A stretch of 64,000 nucleotides of DNA, from contig JAIRUQ010000071.1 of assembly GCA_031254315.1 (NCBI GenBank), forward strand, positions 1 through 64,000, read 5' to 3'. Below are positions 60,465-64,000 of the stretch, piece by piece. The notes under the pieces were generated by a model. The model was not told where the DNA came from and ran no database searches. It saw only the letters and a program-made list of their open reading frames with translations. The stretch's first letter is position 1. Every line of letters starts with the position of its first letter. A program made the position numbers and the translations under genes. The stretch comes from Treponema sp. (lineage in GTDB: Bacteria; Spirochaetota; Spirochaetia; Treponematales; Breznakiellaceae).

Positions 60465-60770
60465 ATGGAACCGCGAATCAAGGAAAGACCGGCTTCTAAA
60501 ACAAACGAAAAGGTTAAGGAGCCGGAGCAATTCAAGGTGGTTCTCCTGAACGACCACTATACAACAATGGATTTTGTTGTTGAGGTTTTGGTGATTATCT
60601 TCCATAAAAGCATTGAAGATGCTAACATGATTATGCTGGATGTACACCAGAAGGGCAGGGGAGTGGTAGGAGTCTACACTTGGGACGTTGCCACAACCAA
60701 GATGGAGCAGGTTCATGTTGCCGCGAAATCGAACGAATTCCCGCTGAGATGTATTGTTGAGCCGGCATAA
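60465..60770 (+). CDS. clpS: ATP-dependent Clp protease adaptor ClpS
   Basis: A 101-residue adaptor that binds N-terminal degradation signals and passes substrates to ClpA. After a basic N-terminal tail, the core reads FKVVLLNDHYTTMDFVVEVLVIIF, containing the NDxxTxMxxV pocket, then VYTWDVATTKMEQVHVAAKSNEFPLRCIVE. It lacks an upstream ribosome site, and its promoter abuts the ATG. The next genes are clpA and aat, which complete the bacterial N-degron pathway. Confidence 0.94.
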   Translation: MEPRIKERPASKTNEKVKEPEQFKVVLLNDHYTTMDFVVEVLVIIFHKSIEDANMIMLDVHQKGRGVVGVYTWDVATTKMEQVHVAAKSNEFPLRCIVEPA

Positions 60771-60820
60771 GGATAGAATAAAATCGATTTTTATGGTATA
60801 TTATTTATAGAGGGTGAAAG

Positions 60821-63187
60821 ATGAGAGTTTCCGGGCATGTACAGGCGATTATTGACGCCGCCTATAATGAAGCAAAACTTCGCAACCACGAGTATCTTAC
60901 GCCGGAGCATATTTTGTATGCCGCGCTGGCGTTTGATCAGGTTCAGGGAGTGCTGTTTTCCTGCGGAGCGGATTTAGGTCAGATTAAAGACGGGATGGAA
61001 AGTTTCTTTGAACAGAAAATGCCAATTTCGTCGGGGGAGCCTACAAAGACCGTTGGCTTTCACAATATTATTGAACGCGCTCTGATCCATTGCCAGTCGG
61101 CGCAGAAGGAAATGATCGATGTCGCGGATATTCTTGTTTCTCTCTATGATGAAGAACGCTGTTACAGCGCTTATTATCTGCGCAAAGCCGGAATTAAACG
61201 GCTGACTCTTTTACAGACGCTGTCTCACAATTCCGGAGATGATAATTTTTTAACCTCACCAAAGGGCGGCAAATACGCAGGTGTTGATGAAGAAGCCGAT
61301 GCCCAAAGAAAGGGAAATAAAAAAAGCGCGCTGGAACGTTATGCGATAGATTTGACAGCTTTAGCGCGGGAGCAAAAACTGGAGCCTGTTATCGGCAGGA
61401 AAGAAGAACTTGACCGTACGGTGCAGGTGCTTTGCCGTAGAATGAAAAATAACCCTATTCATGTCGGCGATTCGGGCGTAGGAAAGACGGCAATTACCGA
61501 AGGACTTGCCCAGAGGATTGTTGCCGGAGATGTTCCCCCGCTCATTCGCGATTTCACTATTCTTTCGCTGGACATGGGCGCTATTGTAGCAGGAACGAAA
61601 TACCGCGGCGATTTTGAAGAAAGAATCAAACGCATTGTCGAAGAACTGTTAAAAAAAGAAAAGGTTATACTTTTTATTGATGAAATTCACACGCTAGTCG
61701 GGGCAGGTTCTGTTTCAGGCGGAGCGTTAGACGCTTCCAATATGTTAAAGCCCGCTCTTGCGTCGGGAAAACTTCGCTGTATCGGTTCGACAACGCATGA
61801 AGAATACGGCAAGTTCTTTGAAAAAGATCGCGCGCTCTCGCGGCGTTTTCAAAAGATCGATATTAATGAACCTTCCCAAGAAGTCGCTGTCGATATATTA
61901 AAAGGACTTAAATCCAGATACGAAGATTATCACCATGTCCACTACAGCGATGAGGTTGTGGAAACTGCCGTGCGTCTTTCCGCGCAATTTATCACAGAGC
62001 GCCGCCTTCCCGATAAAGCAATTGATGTAATTGATGAAGCAGGCGCTTTCGCGCGGATAGAAGCGTACAAAAAGCAGACAGAAGAAGACAAAAGTGAAAG
62101 CACTGATAGCATGACAGCTAACGAAGCGGCTGAAAACGCCGCTGAAGAAAAAGAGTCATCCACTGTGCAGGACGCTCATATCGAAAAGATTGAAATTAGC
62201 CTGCCTGTTATCGAAGCTGTTGTTTCAAAAATAGCGCACATACCGCAGAGGTCTGTGGGTGAGAGCGAAAAGGACAAACTTAAAGATTTGGAGACAAGGC
62301 TTAAAGAAAGAATCTTTGGACAGGATGAGGCGGTAGGCGCTGTTGTCAAAGCGGTCAAACGCTCAAGGGCAGGGTTTAGGGCGGACGGTAAACCGGTCGC
62401 GAACTTCCTCTTTGCGGGACCCACAGGCGTTGGGAAAACAGAGCTGGCTCGTCAGCTTGCGGAGATACTCGGCATTGCGATGCTCCGCTTTGACATGAGC
62501 GAGTATCAGGAGAAATATACGGTCTCGCGTCTTATCGGCTCTTCGCCCGGTTATGTCGGTTATGAAGACGGCGGTCAGCTTACGGATGCGGTTCGCAAAC
62601 AGCCGCACGCCGTGGTTTTGTTAGACGAAATTGAAAAAGCGCACAGCGACATTTTCAACATACTCCTGCAAATAATGGACTACGCCACTTTAACCGATAA
62701 TCAGGGACGCAAGGCGGATTTTCGCAATATAATTTTTATAATGACAAGTAACGCCGGGGCAAGGGATATTGGCAAGGGGCTTATCGGTTTTGGAGACCGT
62801 ATCATGGGTGACAGCGCGGTTAACGATGCGGTGGAGAAACTCTTTACCCCTGAATTCCGCAACCGCCTTGACGCAGTGGTGCGCTTTGGGCATCTTTCAC
62901 GCGACATTATGGTCTCTATTGTCCGAAAAGAATTAGACGCTTTCACAACACAGCTTGCGGAAAAGAAGGTAACTCTTACTGTTACGGGAACATGTGTGGA
63001 CAAATTAGCCGAAGAAGGTTACAGCCGTGAGTTTGGCGCGCGAAATGCCGGACGGCTCATCGAGGAGAAAATTAAAAGTTTCTTTGTTGACGAAGTTCTT
63101 TTTGGCAGTCTGAGTGAGGGCGGCAGTGCGGTTGTGGACTGGCGCGACGGCTACTGTTTGGATTTGCCTGAAACTGTGGAAGCATAG
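60821..63187 (+). CDS. clpA: ATP-dependent Clp protease ATP-binding subunit ClpA
   Basis: The unfoldase that feeds ClpP. The 788 residues have an N-terminal repeat domain ([30 protein letters not shown]-like, about 1-140), a first AAA module with [33 protein letters not shown] and [12 protein letters not shown], an acidic insertion ([20 protein letters not shown]) with repeats of alanine and glutamate, and a second module with [13 protein letters not shown] and the ClpB-like [19 protein letters not shown]. The ATG follows AGAGGGTGAAAG. It overlaps aat by one base. Confidence 0.95.
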   Translation: MRVSGHVQAIIDAAYNEAKLRNHEYLTPEHILYAALAFDQVQGVLFSCGADLGQIKDGMESFFEQKMPISSGEPTKTVGFHNIIERALIHCQSAQKEMIDVADILVSLYDEERCYSAYYLRKAGIKRLTLLQTLSHNSGDDNFLTSPKGGKYAGVDEEADAQRKGNKKSALERYAIDLTALAREQKLEPVIGRKEELDRTVQVLCRRMKNNPIHVGDSGVGKTAITEGLAQRIVAGDVPPLIRDFTILSLDMGAIVAGTKYRGDFEERIKRIVEELLKKEKVILFIDEIHTLVGAGSVSGGALDASNMLKPALASGKLRCIGSTTHEEYGKFFEKDRALSRRFQKIDINEPSQEVAVDILKGLKSRYEDYHHVHYSDEVVETAVRLSAQFITERRLPDKAIDVIDEAGAFARIEAYKKQTEEDKSESTDSMTANEAAENAAEEKESSTVQDAHIEKIEISLPVIEAVVSKIAHIPQRSVGESEKDKLKDLETRLKERIFGQDEAVGAVVKAVKRSRAGFRADGKPVANFLFAGPTGVGKTELARQLAEILGIAMLRFDMSEYQEKYTVSRLIGSSPGYVGYEDGGQLTDAVRKQPHAVVLLDEIEKAHSDIFNILLQIMDYATLTDNQGRKADFRNIIFIMTSNAGARDIGKGLIGFGDRIMGDSAVNDAVEKLFTPEFRNRLDAVVRFGHLSRDIMVSIVRKELDAFTTQLAEKKVTLTVTGTCVDKLAEEGYSREFGARNAGRLIEEKIKSFFVDEVLFGSLSEGGSAVVDWRDGYCLDLPETVEA

Positions 63188-63876
63188 TGCCGGTTTTTTC
63201 TCCCGGTCCCGATCCGGATTTTCCCTATCTTGATGAAACAGTCCGTTTTAAGTTCCCCGACCCGGAAAAATGGAACGATGATATTATTTCTGTCGGCGGA
63301 AATCTTTCACCGGGAATTTTGCTTTCAGCTTATGAGCAGGGAATTTTCCCGTGGTACGGTCCCGAAGATCCGGTTGTTTGGCAATCACCCGATCCTCGCT
63401 GTGTAATTTTTCCCGATAACTTGCACATTTCATCTTCTATGCAAAAAATATTTAACAAAAAAACTTTTAATATAACTTTTGATGAAAACTTTGAAGGAGT
63501 TATCAGAGGATGCGCCGAAAAAAAGCGCCCGAACCAGAACGGAACATGGATTACAAATGACATTATCGAAGCTTATATGGAATTGCACCGTCTTGGCTGG
63601 GCACATTCCGCAGAAGCATCGCAGGACGGAGAGCTGGCAGGCGGCTGTTACGGCGTTTTGATGGGCAGAGCGTTCTTTGGCGAATCAATGTTCGCGAAAA
63701 GGAAAAACGCTTCTAAAGCCGCCTTTCTTAGCCTTGCGGAATTGCTTTTTAAAAACGGTGTTGCTTTCATTGACTGCCAAGTGCCGACCAACCACCTGAT
63801 GAGTCTAGGCGGAGAGAGGATGGAACGCATGGATTTTTTGGAATTGTTAAAGTTGTATAAGATTTCACGGTATTGA
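63187..63876 (+). CDS. aat: Leucyl/phenylalanyl-tRNA-protein transferase
   Basis: A 229-residue enzyme that adds leucine or phenylalanine to proteins with basic N-terminal residues, making them ClpS/ClpA substrates. Family motifs are VGGNLSPGILLSAYEQGIFPWY, WQSPDPRCVI, TWITNDIIEAYMELHRLGWAHSAEA, GGCYGVLMGRAFFGESMF and IDCQVPTNHLMSLGGE. The GTG at 63187 shares its first base with the clpA stop codon, so the two are translationally coupled. The clpS-clpA-aat order shows a complete N-end rule module. Confidence 0.94.
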   Translation: MPVFSPGPDPDFPYLDETVRFKFPDPEKWNDDIISVGGNLSPGILLSAYEQGIFPWYGPEDPVVWQSPDPRCVIFPDNLHISSSMQKIFNKKTFNITFDENFEGVIRGCAEKKRPNQNGTWITNDIIEAYMELHRLGWAHSAEASQDGELAGGCYGVLMGRAFFGESMFAKRKNASKAAFLSLAELLFKNGVAFIDCQVPTNHLMSLGGERMERMDFLELLKLYKISRY

Positions 63877-63922
63877 AGGGTGTATTATCTGTTTAATCAT
63901 CAACGAATTATCCTTACTACGT

Positions 63923-64000
63923 TTATATAGCGGCAGTTATCCGTTCCTGAATCATTTCATCAACAAGCTCTGATGGCGTTTTATGGACAGCATCGGCGTG
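63923..64000 (-). CDS. C-terminal end of an unidentified protein
   Basis: Open from the right edge for 25 codons to a TAA at 63923: the last residues read ADAVHKTPSELVDEMIQERI, then TAAI. Too short to assign; the gene runs in from beyond the window on the minus strand. Confidence 0.4.
   Translation of the reverse strand, partial: HADAVHKTPSELVDEMIQERITAAI

Overview
The window looks like a chromosomal segment of a spirochaete, most likely a Treponema-type host-associated anaerobe. This is inferred from gene content: a BspA/TpLRR-type leucine-rich-repeat protein, signal-peptide proteins resembling treponemal beta-barrels, many short lipoproteins, an AmrS-type radical SAM enzyme, and a phosphofructokinase of the kind treponemes carry. 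No 16S rRNA is present to settle it. Core genes are moderately GC-balanced. Several accessory genes (about 3.7-4.5, 42.3-43.7 and 58.7-60.3 kb) are clearly AT-rich.

Layout. 0-3.5 kb: the 3' part of purA, then a ferredoxin, an FAD/NAD oxidoreductase and a GXGXG protein that look like pieces of a split glutamate synthase. 3.6-5.2 kb: an AT-rich lipoprotein gene bounded by integron-cassette-like recombination sites, then an orphan antitoxin with a truncated PIN toxin. 5.2-6.65 kb: a radical SAM/SPASM enzyme paired with a small lipoprotein. 6.8-14.6 kb: an aromatic amino acid operon (aroF, tyrA, aroB, aroA, aroC, pheA, and an aroE-aroK fusion) with no dehydroquinate dehydratase gene. 14.7-20.8 kb: an outer-membrane protein, a CPBP protease, YjbQ, an alkyltransferase-like protein, HtpG and an MFS transporter. 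21.0-32.7 kb: an accessory island with a three-gene overlapping operon (Swt1-HEPN/SNF2 helicase; sacsin-like GHKL ATPase; RecD-like helicase with a PD-(D/E)XK-like end) and a DUF4143 ATPase. It is probably an anti-phage defence locus. 32.7-33.4 kb: tandem repeats, tRNA-Ala(GGC) and duplicated tRNA-end sequences. 33.4-42.3 kb: rlmB, a DUF2156 protein, an AI-2E exporter, a candidate sRNA, an OMP, an acyl-CoA synthetase, SRP RNA, dnaX, ebfC and recR. 42.3-49.8 kb: AT-rich membrane and TPR proteins, an LRR protein, uvrB, small Cys-rich ORFs, amrS and nudC. 49.8-57.7 kb: a pseudokinase-like protein, hflC/hflK, a phosphofructokinase, a TrmH-type methyltransferase, a GerMN protein and ymdB. 57.9-63.9 kb: a hypothetical gene with a duplicated promoter, small secreted or lipoproteins, and the N-degron set clpS-clpA-aat. 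The start of another minus-strand gene is cut at the right edge.

The most striking non-coding structure is several families of short palindromic repeats in intergenic regions. Some flank or sit inside duplicated promoter or tRNA sequence. Several sigma-70-like promoters lie only about 5-8 bases upstream of start codons, which suggests leaderless transcripts. All functional assignments come from reading motifs by eye and family knowledge; no database search was run.
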